DNA of 64,000 bases from an uncultured Planctomycetaceae bacterium (GCA_943787265.1 CALSLT010000039.1:62001-126000); one strand, 5' to 3'; positions 19,295 through 30,482 are shown, counted from the stretch's first letter. The notes: generated by a model from the sequence alone, not told the origin. Numbers and translations: made by a program.

Positions 19295-19311
19295 AGAGTT
19301 CCGATGGTATC

Positions 19312-19394
19312 GTAGGCCGGACCAAGCTCCGCGCCGTTCCGGCACCAAATGATGTTTGGATTGCCGGAACGGCGCGGAGCTTGGTCCGGCCTAC
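19312..19394. repeat. REP-like palindrome 2 (33-bp perfect arms)
   Basis: Arms 19312-19344 and 19362-19394 are perfect reverse complements over 33 bp, with a 17-nt loop that itself contains CCAAA/TTTGG. The arm begins GTAGGCCGGACC and ends CCGGCA. It closely resembles enterobacterial REP sequences (GTAGGCCGGAT...TCCGGCA), though the similarity may be convergent. It lies 18 bp after the DUF1501 stop and could also terminate or stabilise that transcript. Confidence 0.85.
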
Positions 19395-19424
19395 CAAAGT
19401 CACCAACGACAAAAGAGGAATCTC

Positions 19425-20366
19425 ATGCGGGCCACGCAGATTCTCAGAACTTCAACGATCGCGTCATGCCTCGTTCTACTCTTATTCGCTGCTGCCACTC
19501 AGGTATTTTCAGCGGAAGAAAAACCGGTAGACCAACCTGACTCGCCGAAACCCGGCCATCCTGCTGAACTCGATGCTCAGAACTCGGCGAGAAGTGAAAG
19601 ACGTCGCGAGACTGGCTTACCTCAAAGTCTACGACGGCTGGAGCACGGACGAAGTGCTTCTCCAGACGAAACTCAACGATCAGTTCCTTGCCGAATGTCG
19701 CAGCCGGATGGCGGACATTCCGAGTTTCGATTTCAACTGGACGCTGCTCAATCTTCGTAAAGCGGTGGCCTGCGAGACATCTCCGCCTCGAAGCGACGGC
19801 GAGATAACTCGGACGCTTATCTTCACGCCGCTGAGATTGCTGCGAGGTTTCTGGAAGACCGCTACTCGGTCAACACCGACCGCGTTCTTTGCGATCCGAA
19901 GCTTCGCGCCGAGTACGGCAAAGAAGCGAAGAAGGTCGCTCCGAAAGTCGATCCGTACCTGCTGCGAAAGGCCAGCCCCACTTTACGAAAGTCACGCCGC
20001 CTGCAACCTGAGCTGGTCCTTCGCGTCGCTGACTGGAAGAAGGACATCATCGCGATGCCGGCCGCTGATGCGGAGAAGGATGCTGACAAAGTTCCGGAGC
20101 AACCGGGCGTCTACATTTTCCGAGACGCCTCCGGCTACCTCTACATCGGCGAGTCATCAAACCTGCACGACCGAATCAAAAAACACCTCGACCGCTCTGA
20201 CCGACAATCACTGGCCAACTACCTCGCCACCAACGGCGTGAAAGGCGTCACTCTGGAACTGCACGCCTTCGAAAAAGACTCGCCCGCCCGCCTGAAACCA
20301 ATGCGCCGCGCCTACGAATCCGAATTAATCCGCAGCCGCAAACCCCGCTTCAATCTTGCTCCGTGA
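19425..20366 (+). pseudogene. Exported protein with C-terminal GIY-YIG nuclease domain, two frameshifts
   Basis: The ATG at 19425 has a good ribosome binding site (AAGAGGAA) and a signal peptide (TSTIASCLVLLLFAAATQVFSA). An extra G at 19554-19555 moves the reading to ILLNSMLRTRREVKDVARLAYLKVYDGWSTDE. A missing G at 19764-19765 moves it to GGLRDISASKRRRDNSD, and that frame is open to 20366. The C-terminal domain is GIY-YIG: PGVYIFRDASGYLYIGESSNLHDRIKKHL ... SELIRSRKPRFN, with the two tyrosines, the Arg and the Glu. Corrected length is about 313 residues. Its 3' end overlaps the convergent small gene by 17 bp. An exported GIY-YIG protein is unusual. Confidence 0.75.
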
Positions 20367-20637
20367 TTGGTCCAGGATTCTGAAACAAGTCACTGTTTGA
20401 GTGATCGACTGTCGAAGATCGTAAGGCCATTGCCCAGCACCTTAGGGCTTCACGCCCCGGTTCGGTATGTCTGTGATAGGGCAGCAGGTTGTGCACCATT
20501 CTGACGGTACATCTTCGAAACTCTTCGAGAACGGGATCGGAATAGTGTGCAACAACAAACTGCTGCCAATCCGCTGACGATGTACGATCGTCTGCTAGGC
20601 GATCAAGAAAACCTGCGAACGCGGCACGATCAATCAC
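20350..20637 (-). CDS. Small protein of unknown function
   Basis: A 95-residue protein starting at GTG. I do not recognise it. It is mostly helical by composition, cytoplasmic, with a central block VVAHYSDPVLEEFRRCTVRMVHNLLPYHRH. It follows the PEGA lipoprotein gene by 27 bp on the same strand and may be the third gene of the LptD-like operon. The start codon is uncertain (weak AGGGAA adjacent to GTG). Its C-terminus overlaps the 3' end of the convergent GIY-YIG gene by 17 bp. Confidence 0.5.
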   Translation of the reverse strand: MIDRAAFAGFLDRLADDRTSSADWQQFVVAHYSDPVLEEFRRCTVRMVHNLLPYHRHTEPGREALRCWAMALRSSTVDHSNSDLFQNPGPITEQD

Positions 20638-20664
20638 TTCCCTGAAACCTTTTCAAGAATCACG

Positions 20665-21081
20665 TCATTGACCAATCTCGGCTTCGGAGCGAAGAGCGTT
20701 GCCTCGTTCAAGCAATTCGGTTCCGGGGACGACGACTCGGGGGCGGAGTTGGAAGTTGAATTCCTGGCGGTCCTGGATTCTTCCTGGGAGCAGGTTGTCG
20801 GTGATCAGGTCGAGCGGTGGGATCTGGTACCAGGGGCGACGGAGTTTTATGTAGTGAGACTCCATTTCGTAGCCGTCGCGGCGAATGGTGACTTCTTCCG
20901 TACCGTACCAGGTGAAGTCGAACGAAGCCGGCGAGTGGCCGATCTCTCGATCGCCGACTGAGATCAACGCTCCCGGAGGATCAGTGCGAATGGTCGCTCG
21001 GCGGTGAACGCAGCCCGGAACGATGGCGAATACGCCACAGGCGATGATCGCTGGTACCAGTTTGCGAATTCGATCATTCAT
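20665..21081 (-). CDS. PEGA-domain lipoprotein
   Basis: A 138-residue protein with a lipoprotein signal (VPAIIACGVFAIVPGC, lipobox Cys at about residue 24). A short PEGA domain follows: ATIRTDPPGALISVGDREIGHSPASFDFTWYGTEEVTIRRDGYE. PEGA domains are surface beta-modules. The position 48 bp downstream of the LptD/OstA-like gene on the same strand suggests a common transcript and an accessory role at the outer membrane. Start ATG, intact frame. Confidence 0.85.
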   Translation of the reverse strand: MNDRIRKLVPAIIACGVFAIVPGCVHRRATIRTDPPGALISVGDREIGHSPASFDFTWYGTEEVTIRRDGYEMESHYIKLRRPWYQIPPLDLITDNLLPGRIQDRQEFNFQLRPRVVVPGTELLERGNALRSEAEIGQ

Positions 21082-21129
21082 GAGAAACGACTTTGTGGAA
21101 GTAAGTCAGCCGATGATGCTCGGCCGTGA

Positions 21130-24100
21130 TCACTGAACCTGAAGCAGGTTGTCCATCTGAGACGAGTACGGTGTGCGTGGTCCAAATCTTGGCTCCAGAG
21201 CGATGGCAACTCCGACGCTGTCTTTGCTCTGGTCGTAGCTGAATCCGCAGTGGAAGAGGAAGTCGGCTCCGATTCTCGTCAGGGAGAGCGACTGGCCTCG
21301 GTTCTGACCTTCAGAAAGGTCGTAAGCAGTGCTCGCTGTGCCCGCCCATTTTTCGCTGAAGAGGTAGCTCATGCTGCCTGTGGCGATCTGACTGTCGACG
21401 CCCTGCCCTTTGATTTCGCGGATGCCAGCGTAAACGCTGCCGCGAGCACTTCGCTGACTGAGCAGGCCGACATTCCAAAGCTGCTGACCACCGTCGAACG
21501 TGTCGTACAACCCGCCCGCCAGCAGAGCCGTTCGTTCGCTGATCAACCATTTGTACCGAGCGGACAGCAACCCGAAGTCTTCGGAAAAGTCTCGTCCCGC
21601 TGGATTCTGACCACCCGCTCCAGGAAACCACGAGCCTTCCAGATCAAGAGTCATCCAGTCTCGGATGCGCTGTCGGTCCGGCGGGCCAACTTTCGTTTGC
21701 AGGCGATGGTGCCAACCGGCTCGCAAGACATGCAGATCGTCGACCAGCTCGTGCCAGGGTGACGTGACCAGCGAGCCAGCTCCGGATCGAATGGCGTAAC
21801 GCCGAGCGTTGAATTGAGTCGGAATCGCTCCGCCGAAAGTGTGTCCGGGGAAACGTTGCTGAAATCTTTCCTGAGCGTTGTCGTCGAAGGCGTTGTACTG
21901 AGCGACGTTCGTAATGTTGTCCGACGAGTCGGTGTAGGAATACTCCAGATCAAACACCATGCGGTGTGCCAGACCGTTCAGATTAAAGATGCGGCTCTGC
22001 ACGTACGGGAAGATTCGCGACATCGTCAGGCTACTGCGAACTCCGCCCGAACCGACAAACCGGTCCAGCGAATTCCCCGTCAGGTCCTCTCCCCAGTGCG
22101 CGATCTCGCCCATCGCAAACGGAGCCACGACAAACGGCCCGGCAGTAAACGGCAGCGTGACTTCGCTGCGAGTCATGATGACTTCGCCGTTGACGTTTCC
22201 GTAGTACGGCAGCGGAGTGAAAATGTCGGCAGGATCAGACGGAGTGTCGGCTCGGTAAAGCTTTGCATAACCCGCTGACGAATGAGACGTCCAGGTGATC
22301 GGGCTGCCGAAGATCGGCTCGGCCAGCGCGAAGATGTCGCCCTTCGGGTACCACTCGGTCGAGTTCTCAAAATCGTTGACCTGCGGCTGCGCGAGAATGC
22401 TCCAAGCGACGTTGTCGAACTTCTGTTCGAGCATGAGCCGAGTTTCGTTGTCCTTCTTTCGGTCGAACTCGTCCTCGTACCACTGCTCCAGGAAATTACG
22501 ATCGCTGATGAATCCGGCCTCGCCGAACAGCGACAGGTTGTTCGGTAAGTCGTGCCGGTGCCGCAGCTGAACTCGCCCGCGATTGTCATCTCGCAGACGC
22601 AGCCCGTTTCGACCAAGCCCGAGATTGTCTCGACCGTGATCGTTGACGTAGTACCCGTGAAATTCGCCCTGGTACTTACCGATGATCCCGAACAGGTCTT
22701 CGCCGTCGTAGGCACCTTCCAGCCCGGCTCCTGGACCGCGTCGCGAGTAGTAGTCCAGCAGCAGGCTCGACGACAATTCTTCCGGAGCGTCTTGTGTCAG
22801 AAGGTGGAATGGATCCCACGCCGTTCTGATTTGCGTGCCGAAGATTCGGTCAGACCTGACTGCGGCCTTCTTGATTGGGAGATGAGGATCTTCCGCCGGC
22901 CCTGACAGGTACGGAGAAGCAAAGACCGGAGTGTCACCTACGACGAAACGGTTATTGAGCGTCGTCAGCCAGTTGATTTCTCCGTCGTCGACTTCGCCCG
23001 TGACGGGGTCGATCCATCCGCCCTGAGAATGAACCCACGGGTTGATCACTCGCGGCTCGAAGAAGACATCGCTTGATTCCAGTCGATAGCCTGGCCGGCC
23101 AAAATAGCTGGCAGACATCCACGCTTCCTGAGCATGGAACGATCCTTCGGTGATCTGTCGAATCCGATTCGCTCGGACTCGCAATCGACTTTGAGCCTGC
23201 GGGACGTAGACGGCCAGCTCGGCATCAAGCAGCAACGCTCGGTCGTTGCGAGCGTCGTAGTAAGCACGGTCCGCTCGCAGCGTCTTACCGTTCTGGCGAA
23301 TGACGATGTTGCCTTCGAGATAAATCTGCAGCGGCATGTCTCGAGTTTGCAACTTCTCCGCGCCGGACGACAAGTCGGTCAGGTCGGTGGCTTCCGTCCA
23401 GATGACCATGCTGTCCGCAGCCAACTCCATCGCCTTCGGATCGGGTGTCCCGTCCTGCGTCGGCGAGTCGACATTCAGCTTGATGCCGCCGGAAATCAAC
23501 GCGATCTGCTCGGCAGGCGTGACCTGCGTCGAGCGTTCCGTCTTAAACGAGAATGGCTGGCCCGTACGAGCATAAAGTCTAATTCGCCTCACTGGGGCAT
23601 TGCCATCTTCCAGCCGAAAGCTGCTGTAATTGAATCCGGGCGGGGGAAGTTCCAGAAGTTGAGCCTGCTGAATCAGAGTCCTGGATGACTCTTTTCGATG
23701 AGCAGTCGCTCGACCAATCAGCGGATCAACGAGTGGTTCGGAAGATTCACGCGGCCAGCGAGCTTTGTACGTCACCCCCGACTGACTCCAGAGATCTATA
23801 TATTGCCTCGAAAAACTGCGAGTGCTGCCTGGACGGCTGACGCGGATGTCGTCTTCAAGGTACAGCTCAACACGATCGCGGCCGTTGATCTTTGATCGCC
23901 AGACGACCATCTGACGGCCGACTATTGATGTCTCACCCTGCTCAACACGGCAATTGCCCCGCATGACCGAGACCATCGAACCATCAGCCGCTTGCCACTG
24001 ATGAGAAATGTCAGCCGACACTCGAATCACGCCGGATGAGTCCGGTATTGTTTTCTCCTGAGCCGAAATCATCGAGCGCAGCGTCAACGCAGCCAGCAAT

Positions 24101-24180
24101 GCAAACGCATACTGGAGCAGTCTTTGAAGCCGAAACAGCCTCGAATGATGAAGTTGTGACTGCGGAAAATGCCCCGGCAC
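21130..24180 (-). CDS. LptD/OstA-like outer-membrane protein
   Basis: A 1016-residue exported protein. After a hydrophobic leader (LQYAFALLAALTLRSMISAQ), two OstA/LptA-like beta-jellyroll stretches occur. One is VSVMRGNCRVEQGETSIVGRQMVVW around residue 65; the other is LQIYLEGNIVIRQNGKTLRADRAYYDARNDRALLLDAEL around residue 285. The rest is a large C-terminal beta-barrel with alternating aromatic residues (RYKWLISERTALLAGGLYDTFDGGQQ) ending in FGPRTPYSSQMDNLLQVQ. In proteobacteria LptD inserts lipopolysaccharide; here the cargo is not known, but the family indicates a genuine outer membrane. GTG start with GGAG 7 bases upstream. First gene of a minus-strand trio. Confidence 0.85.
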   Translation of the reverse strand: MPGHFPQSQLHHSRLFRLQRLLQYAFALLAALTLRSMISAQEKTIPDSSGVIRVSADISHQWQAADGSMVSVMRGNCRVEQGETSIVGRQMVVWRSKINGRDRVELYLEDDIRVSRPGSTRSFSRQYIDLWSQSGVTYKARWPRESSEPLVDPLIGRATAHRKESSRTLIQQAQLLELPPPGFNYSSFRLEDGNAPVRRIRLYARTGQPFSFKTERSTQVTPAEQIALISGGIKLNVDSPTQDGTPDPKAMELAADSMVIWTEATDLTDLSSGAEKLQTRDMPLQIYLEGNIVIRQNGKTLRADRAYYDARNDRALLLDAELAVYVPQAQSRLRVRANRIRQITEGSFHAQEAWMSASYFGRPGYRLESSDVFFEPRVINPWVHSQGGWIDPVTGEVDDGEINWLTTLNNRFVVGDTPVFASPYLSGPAEDPHLPIKKAAVRSDRIFGTQIRTAWDPFHLLTQDAPEELSSSLLLDYYSRRGPGAGLEGAYDGEDLFGIIGKYQGEFHGYYVNDHGRDNLGLGRNGLRLRDDNRGRVQLRHRHDLPNNLSLFGEAGFISDRNFLEQWYEDEFDRKKDNETRLMLEQKFDNVAWSILAQPQVNDFENSTEWYPKGDIFALAEPIFGSPITWTSHSSAGYAKLYRADTPSDPADIFTPLPYYGNVNGEVIMTRSEVTLPFTAGPFVVAPFAMGEIAHWGEDLTGNSLDRFVGSGGVRSSLTMSRIFPYVQSRIFNLNGLAHRMVFDLEYSYTDSSDNITNVAQYNAFDDNAQERFQQRFPGHTFGGAIPTQFNARRYAIRSGAGSLVTSPWHELVDDLHVLRAGWHHRLQTKVGPPDRQRIRDWMTLDLEGSWFPGAGGQNPAGRDFSEDFGLLSARYKWLISERTALLAGGLYDTFDGGQQLWNVGLLSQRSARGSVYAGIREIKGQGVDSQIATGSMSYLFSEKWAGTASTAYDLSEGQNRGQSLSLTRIGADFLFHCGFSYDQSKDSVGVAIALEPRFGPRTPYSSQMDNLLQVQ

Positions 24181-24426
24181 GGGCGCTCCGGTCGTCTTCA
24201 GAAGTGATTACACGCTGCCGAATCCGTTCGGCTTGCCAGTTTTAGCAGGAAGGACGGGCTCCGCCGCTGGCTTTGAGGGGCCGGAGTATACGAGCGGTGC
24301 GAAAATCTCAGCAATACGGGTGTTGGATCGGCGTCAGTTGATGCCGCGCTGCTTTGCCCCTATCAAACAGCCAAGCCACACTGGCTCCTCCCTCAACATC
24401 CCACCTGATCCAAGAAGGACATCCAG

Positions 24427-26008
24427 ATGCTGACCAACCGAGTGCTGAAGTGGGCGATTCCCGGACTGGCTGCCGTCGCAAGTCTGGCGACCACCCAAGC
24501 AGCCGTGGCGGACGTTTCACTGTCGAAGATTTTCGGCTCAAACATGGTTCTTCAGCGAGGCGTGGAAATTCCGGTCTGGGGCTGGGCCGAGCCGGGCGAA
24601 GAAGTCACCGTCAAAATCGGCGACCACTCCGCGACCACCAAAGCCGGCGATGACAAACGCTGGGACGTCAAACTACCTGTCCATAAAGCGGGCGGTCCTC
24701 ACACTGTCACGATCTCGGGCAAGAATTCTATCACGCTCGAAAATGTGCTGATTGGCGAAGTCTGGGTCTGCTCCGGACAGTCGAATATGCAATGGTCAGT
24801 CGACTCAGCCGACGACGCCGACATCGAAAAGCTAACCGCGAAGTTTCCGAACCTTCGCCTGATCACCGTACCTCAGGTCGGCACGCAGGAACCACAGAAC
24901 GATTTCGGTGGCGAAGGATGGCAGGCATGTGCACCGGAAAACGTTGGCCAGTTTTCGGCGGTGGGATACTTCTTCGGGCGACAGCTTCACCAGACGCTCG
25001 ATATTCCCATCGGTCTGATCGACAACTCATGGGGCGGCTCGGCCTGTGAAGCATGGGTTCGTCGAGACCTCCTGAAAGCTGACGATCGCTACAACGAACT
25101 GCTCACCAGATGGGTCGACACCGAGAAGACTTACGACCACGACAAAGCCATGGCCGTTTACCAGGTAAAACGTGAAGCCTGGCAGGCTAAAGTGAAGGAA
25201 GCACGAGCTGCTAAGAAACCAATTCCAAACGGGCCACGCGCTCCGCGTAACATCCTCGCCGGACAGCATCGCCCGGCAAACCTCTACAACGGAGTCCTGA
25301 AACCAATCATCGGATACGGCATCCGCGGAACGGTCTGGTACCAGGGTGAGACAAACGCTGGTCGAGGCCTACCAGTACCGGCACCTCTTTCCGCTCATGA
25401 TTCAGAGCTGGCGTGACGAGTGGAAGCAGGGCGATTTTCCGTTCTACTTCGTGCAGCTCGCCGACTTCCGAGATGAGTCTGCCGCCCCTCAGGAAAGTGG
25501 CTGGGCAGAACTTCGTGAAGCTCAGACGATGACTCTGGCCAAACTCCCAAACACCGGGCAGGCCGTCATCACAGACCTCGGCGAAGCTCACGACATTCAC
25601 CCCAAAGACAAACAGAACGTCGCCAAACGTCTGGCTCGCTGGGCACTGGCGAAGGATTACGGAATCGGCATTCCTTACCGCAGTCCCGAATTCAAATCGT
25701 CTGAGGTAAACGGCAACAAAATCATCGTCATGATGGACCACGTCGGCGGAGGCCTGGACACATTCGACGTTCGAAAACTAGTCGGCCTGGCCATCGCTGG
25801 AGAAGACAAAGTCTTCAAATGGGCAGAAGCTAAGATTGTCGGCAAGGACAAAATCGAAGTCTGGAGTGCCGACGTCGCCAACCCGGTCGCCGTGCGTTAC
25901 GCATGGGCCGACAATCCCGTCTGCAACCTGCAAAGCCGCGAAGGCTTGCCAGTCACTCCGTTCCGATCGGATGATTGGCCCGGTCTGACAGCCGACGTTC
26001 ATAAGTAG
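24427..26008 (+). pseudogene. Sialate O-acetylesterase (SASA/DUF303 family), one frameshift
   Basis: A signal peptide (WAIPGLAAVASLATTQAAVA) precedes an N-terminal beta-domain (LSKIFGSNMVLQRGVEIPVWGWA). The SGNH-like esterase domain follows: GEVWVCSGQSNMQW with the nucleophile Ser, and TVWYQGETNA. An extra G in 25366-25367 ends this frame at 25416. Removing it joins NAGRAYQYRHLFPLMIQSWRDEW and the remainder, including DLGEAHDIHPKDKQ with the catalytic Asp/His, to 26008. Corrected length is about 526 residues. The family removes acetyl groups from sugars of host or algal glycans, fitting a polysaccharide-degrading lifestyle. Confidence 0.85.
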
Positions 26009-26029
26009 CAATTACCAGTCTCTGTATTG

Positions 26030-26106
26030 GTAGGGGATGTCAAGCGAAGCGCGGGCGTCCCGTTTATTCCTTTGGCACGCCTGCGCTTCGCTTGACAATG
26101 CCCTAC
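26030..26106. repeat. REP-like palindrome 3
   Basis: Arms at 26030-26058 and 26077-26106 (loop 18 nt). The match is GTAGGG, then a 3/4-nt mismatch, then GTCAAGCGAAGCGC, one mismatch, then GGCGT. The tips are again GTAG/CTAC. It lies between the esterase stop (26008) and the start of the propeller gene (26135), both on the plus strand. Confidence 0.7.
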
Positions 26107-26134
26107 AGTCGGACAAGTAGCCGGACAAACTGCC

Positions 26135-29100
26135 ATGAACACTGCGCATCGAAAGCTGATTCTTGCGGGAGTTGTCCTGTTGGCCAGCGTGGCTGCTCGC
26201 GCCAATGACTGGCCGATGTGGCGTTGTGATGCTCAACGGACGGCCTCGTCCAGCGAAACTCTGCCGTCTGGAATGAAGCTACTCTGGACTCGGGCATACG
26301 GGCCGAGGCAGCAGGCTTGGGACGATCCGCTCAACCATGACCTGATGACTTACGATCGGATATTTGAACCGATCTCAATGGACGGACGACTCTTCGTCGG
26401 CTTCAACGATCAGGGACAAACTGGTCGCACTGGACGCTGCGACTGGCGAAGAGATTTGGACGTTCTTCACCGAAGGGCCGGTCCGAGTTCCGCCGGCAGG
26501 CCACAACGGACGAGTCTACTTCTGCAGTGACGACGGGTTTCTGTACTGCGTCGACGCTAAAACTGGCAAACTCCAATGGAAGTTCCGTGGCGGCCCGAGC
26601 GCACAACACGCGATCGGAAACCAACGACTCGTTTCCGCATGGGTTGCGCGAGGCGGGCCGGTTATTCGCGATGAAACCGTCTACTTTGCGGCCAGTATCT
26701 GGCCGTTCATGGGCACTTTCATTTACGCCGTCGACGCGAAATCCGGAGCTGTCCAATGGGTCAACGACAGCACGGGCTCGCAGTACATCAAGCAGCCTCA
26801 TAGCGCGCCGTCGTTTGCTGGCGTCGCGCCACAGGGAGTGCTCGTCGCTACCGATGAAATGCTGCTTGTTCCTGGCGGCCGCTCCGTTCCAGCAGCATTT
26901 GACAGAAGCAGCGGCGAGTTTCGTTACTTCAAATTCAATGAGGGCGGCAAGGGCACAGGCGGGTCATTTCTGGCAGCCGACGACAAGCACTACTACGTGC
27001 ACACTCGCCTCAAAGGAACGCGCGCGTTCGACCTGAAAGCCGGAGCGAAGACGGCGTTCATGGTAAACGAGCCTGTGCTTTCGGACGGTCTCGTTTACGC
27101 ATCCGTCGGAGATGCCAGCAAACCGCAGGTCCGAGCTTACGGCTCTGATAAGAAGGCTCTATGGGAGATCAGTGCTGACGGCACTGGCGACCTGATTCGC
27201 TGCGGCAAACATCTAATCGCAGCCGGCAAGCAAGCAATCACGGCCATCAGTCTTCCGCAGGGTGGAAAAAGTAAGACTCCGCAGATTCACTGGACAATCC
27301 CAGTCGAAGGGACCGTGCAGAGGTTACTCGTCGCCAATGGAAAACTTTTCGCGGTCACGCTTGAAGGCAACATTCTGTGCTTCGGATCGGACACCGGCTC
27401 AAATGCAGAACCGACGATCCACGCGCAACAAGAATCACGGTCAATTGCGTTCAAGCCAGAGGCTGCAGAGACAGTTTCGCAGATGCTCTCCGTAGGGGAT
27501 GCCGAAGGGTACGCCTTCTGGTACGGCTCGGCTTCCGACGAAATGCTGAACACGCTGGCTGCGGATTCGCCGTTCGTTCAACTTGCCGTTGTGGATGACG
27601 ACAAAGCTCGCGTTGATCGTTTGCGTCTACGACTGGATGACGCCCGACTTTACGGTCAAGTGACCGCTCATGAATCATTGGCTGCTGAATTCATGCCGCC
27701 ACAACATATCGCTCACATGGTTTTCGTCAGGCAGGGACCGGTAGCCACGACCGACATCGCCCCCATCAGGGCTGCGTACGGAGCGGTACGACCGTATGGC
27801 GGAGTGATGTACCTACTTGCTGAGAAATATCGGTCGCAAATCGCCGCATCCGTCAGGGCGATGAATCTTGAGCAGGCTGAAGTCTCCATTGAAGAGCACG
27901 GAGTCGTTGTTCGCCGTGTTGGAGCATTGCCGGGCTCAGCCGATTGGACACACCAGTACGGCGACATCGGAAACACGATCAAGTCGAACGACAGCCGCGT
28001 GAAACTGCCTCTGGGAGTGCTCTGGTTTGGCGGGCAGCAGCAACATGGACGTGCTGCCTCGACACGGCCACGGCCCGACCGAACAGGTCGTCGGAGGTCG
28101 GCTCTTTATTCAAGGCACAAACAGCCTGAGTGCTCGAGACGTCTACACAGGGCGAGTGCTCTGGAAGCGTGAGTTCAAAAACCTGGGCACGTTCGACGTT
28201 TACTACGACGCGACTTACAAGAACACGCCACTCAATTCGGCATACAACCAGGTTCACATTCCAGGTGCCAACGGCCGAGGAACCAACTATGTCGTTGCCA
28301 ACGACCGCGTCTACATTGTCGAAGGCGACACGTGCCATGCCCTCGACCCGGCGACTGGAAAAACGCTGCTCGATATCCGCCTTTCCGCTGACAAGTCCGG
28401 CGACCGTAAAGAGTGGGGCTATCTGGGTGTGTCTATAAAGATGTCCTGATCGGCGGAACCGGTTTTGCGAATTATCGATCCCGCAACGACCTCAAGTTCG
28501 ACGCCGATGGCAATCTGTCTAAGAACAGAAAGGGATTCGGTAGCAAGAGTCTCGACCGCGCAGCCAGTATGGCTCTGACCGGATTCGACAGACACTCCGG
28601 GAAACAGCTTTGGAAAGTCGACGCGATCCACAGTTTCTGGCACAACGGAATCGTCGCGGGCAATGGTCGAATCTACTGTCTCGATCGAAATCCAAAACGA
28701 GTCGAAGAGGCTCTTAAACGTCGTGGCAAAGCTTCGCCAGACACTTACCGGATTCTGGCGATTGACCATCAAAGCGGCTCGACGCTTTGGGAAAAGGCCG
28801 AGAACATTTTTGGAACGTGGCTCGGTTACTCGGAAGCGAAAGACGCTCTGCTTCAAGCGGGAGCTTCCGCCAGCGACCGACTGTCAGACGAAGTCGGCAC
28901 GGGCATGGCCGTCTACTCTGGAAAGGACGGGAAGGTTCGCTGGCAAAACAACTCGTTGAGTTACTCCGGGCCGTGCATCCTGCACAACGATTTGATCATC
29001 ACAAACGCGAACTCGTACAACGTGTCGGCCGGAGCTTTCAACATCGACAATGGCAAGCAAAAGCTGATCGCCAACCCGCTCACTGGTGAACTTCAACCGT

Positions 29101-30482
29101 GGAAAATCACTCGGGCCTACGGCTGCAACAGCATTATCGCGAGTGAGAATCTGCTGACGTTCCGGTCGGGTGCCGCAGGCTTTTATGACATGCTGACCGA
29201 TTCCGGAACGGGCAATCTCGGAGGCTTCAAATCCGGCTGCACGTCAAATCTTGTCGTTGCAAACGGTGTCCTGAACGCTCCGGACTACACACGAACCTGC
29301 AGCTGTGCTTATCAAAATCAAACGTCGCTCGCACTGGTCCACATGCCGAAGATGGAAATGTGGACGGTCAATATCGCCGCCGCGACAGCCGACGTAACTT
29401 CGTCCGACATGCCGGTCAATAAACTCGGAATCAACTTCGGCGCGCCGGGAGATCGACGAGATCCCAAGGGGCTGCTCTGGCTGGAGCACCCCGCAGTCGC
29501 TGGTGACTCCCCGCCACTGCCGATCAACGTGGACTCGGATGGAAGTTACTTCCGCCGCCACGGATCAACGATGGACGGTCATGATCTTCCCTGGATTCTG
29601 GCGTCGGGCGTCGAAGGCGTGAAAGAAATCACGATCGGATTAAAACAGTCCACGGGTTCTAAACTTGCGTCAGGAATTGCGATCAACCATGACGGCGACG
29701 ATGCCGAGGAAAATGAGAAAGGGAAAGTCGACCTGGATAGCAGCGACCTGGAACTCGTTGAGGAATCGGAAACTCAACTTGTCGGAATTCGTTTTAACAA
29801 GGTGAACGTTCCTCGAAACGCCACGATTCGGCGGGCCTATGTTCAGTTCACCGTTGATGAAGCATCAACAAAGAAAACGTCGCTGATCATCGCCGCAGAA
29901 AAATCGGCTAACGCAGAACGATTCCGTTCCGACAACCATGACCTGTCCTCTCGATCCCGAACGGCTGCCGAAGCCGCATGGCAACCCGCGGCGTGGCCAA
30001 CAGCCGGAGCGGCAGGCGATACTCAACGCACTCCGGACCTCGCCGGAATGATTCGAGAAGTGGTGTCTCTTCCCGACTGGAAATCTGGAAATTCAATGGC
30101 CTTTCTGATCAGTGGTTCCGGAAAGCGAGTCGCGGAAGCTCATGGAAAAGACGGAAAGCTCGCGCCGCGACTGGTGATTGAAACCGACGCCCCAGTGACC
30201 GAACCACCTCGCGGCCCCGAGACTCCACATCACGTCCGTTTGTTCTTTGGAAGTCCTCCCCAAGCGGGACTCAAACGCAGCGTTTTTGATGTTTATCTTC
30301 AAGAAAAGCTGGTACTTCGTGATGTAACCCTCGCCCCAGACGGAGCCGCGTCAAACACAGGCGAGTCGCACTCGTTTGAAAACGTGATGATTGAAGACAA
30401 ACTGAGAATTCGATTCGTCGCCAAAGAGGGCAAGCCGCTAATTTCAGGCGTCGAGATCACAGCAACAGACGAACGCCGATAA
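26135..30482 (+). pseudogene. Giant exported PQQ-type beta-propeller protein, three frameshifts
   Basis: A signal peptide (LILAGVVLLASVAARA) starts a roughly 1450-residue protein with PQQ-like blades: LVALDAATGEEIWTFFTEG, LYCVDAKTGKLQWKFRGG, FDRHSGKQLWKVDA. A methyltransferase-like/unknown central stretch (FVQLAVVDDDKARVDRLRLRLDDARLYG, about residues 480-600) and a C-terminal carbohydrate-binding-like part (GIRFNKVNVPRNATIRRAYVQFTVDE... RLFFGSPPQAG) are also present. Three frame breaks are visible: an extra G in 26413-26415, an extra G in 28033-28035 (corrected LWFGGSSNMDVLPRHGHGP), and an extra GT in 28427-28432 (corrected YLGVYKDVLIGG). Open pieces are 26135-26530, 26364-28172, 28027-28449 and 28413-30482. 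Function unknown. Confidence 0.8.

Noticed and set aside
18443..19348. Minus-strand ORF of 301 codons
   Set aside because: Antisense to a clear DUF1501 domain; it is a shadow.
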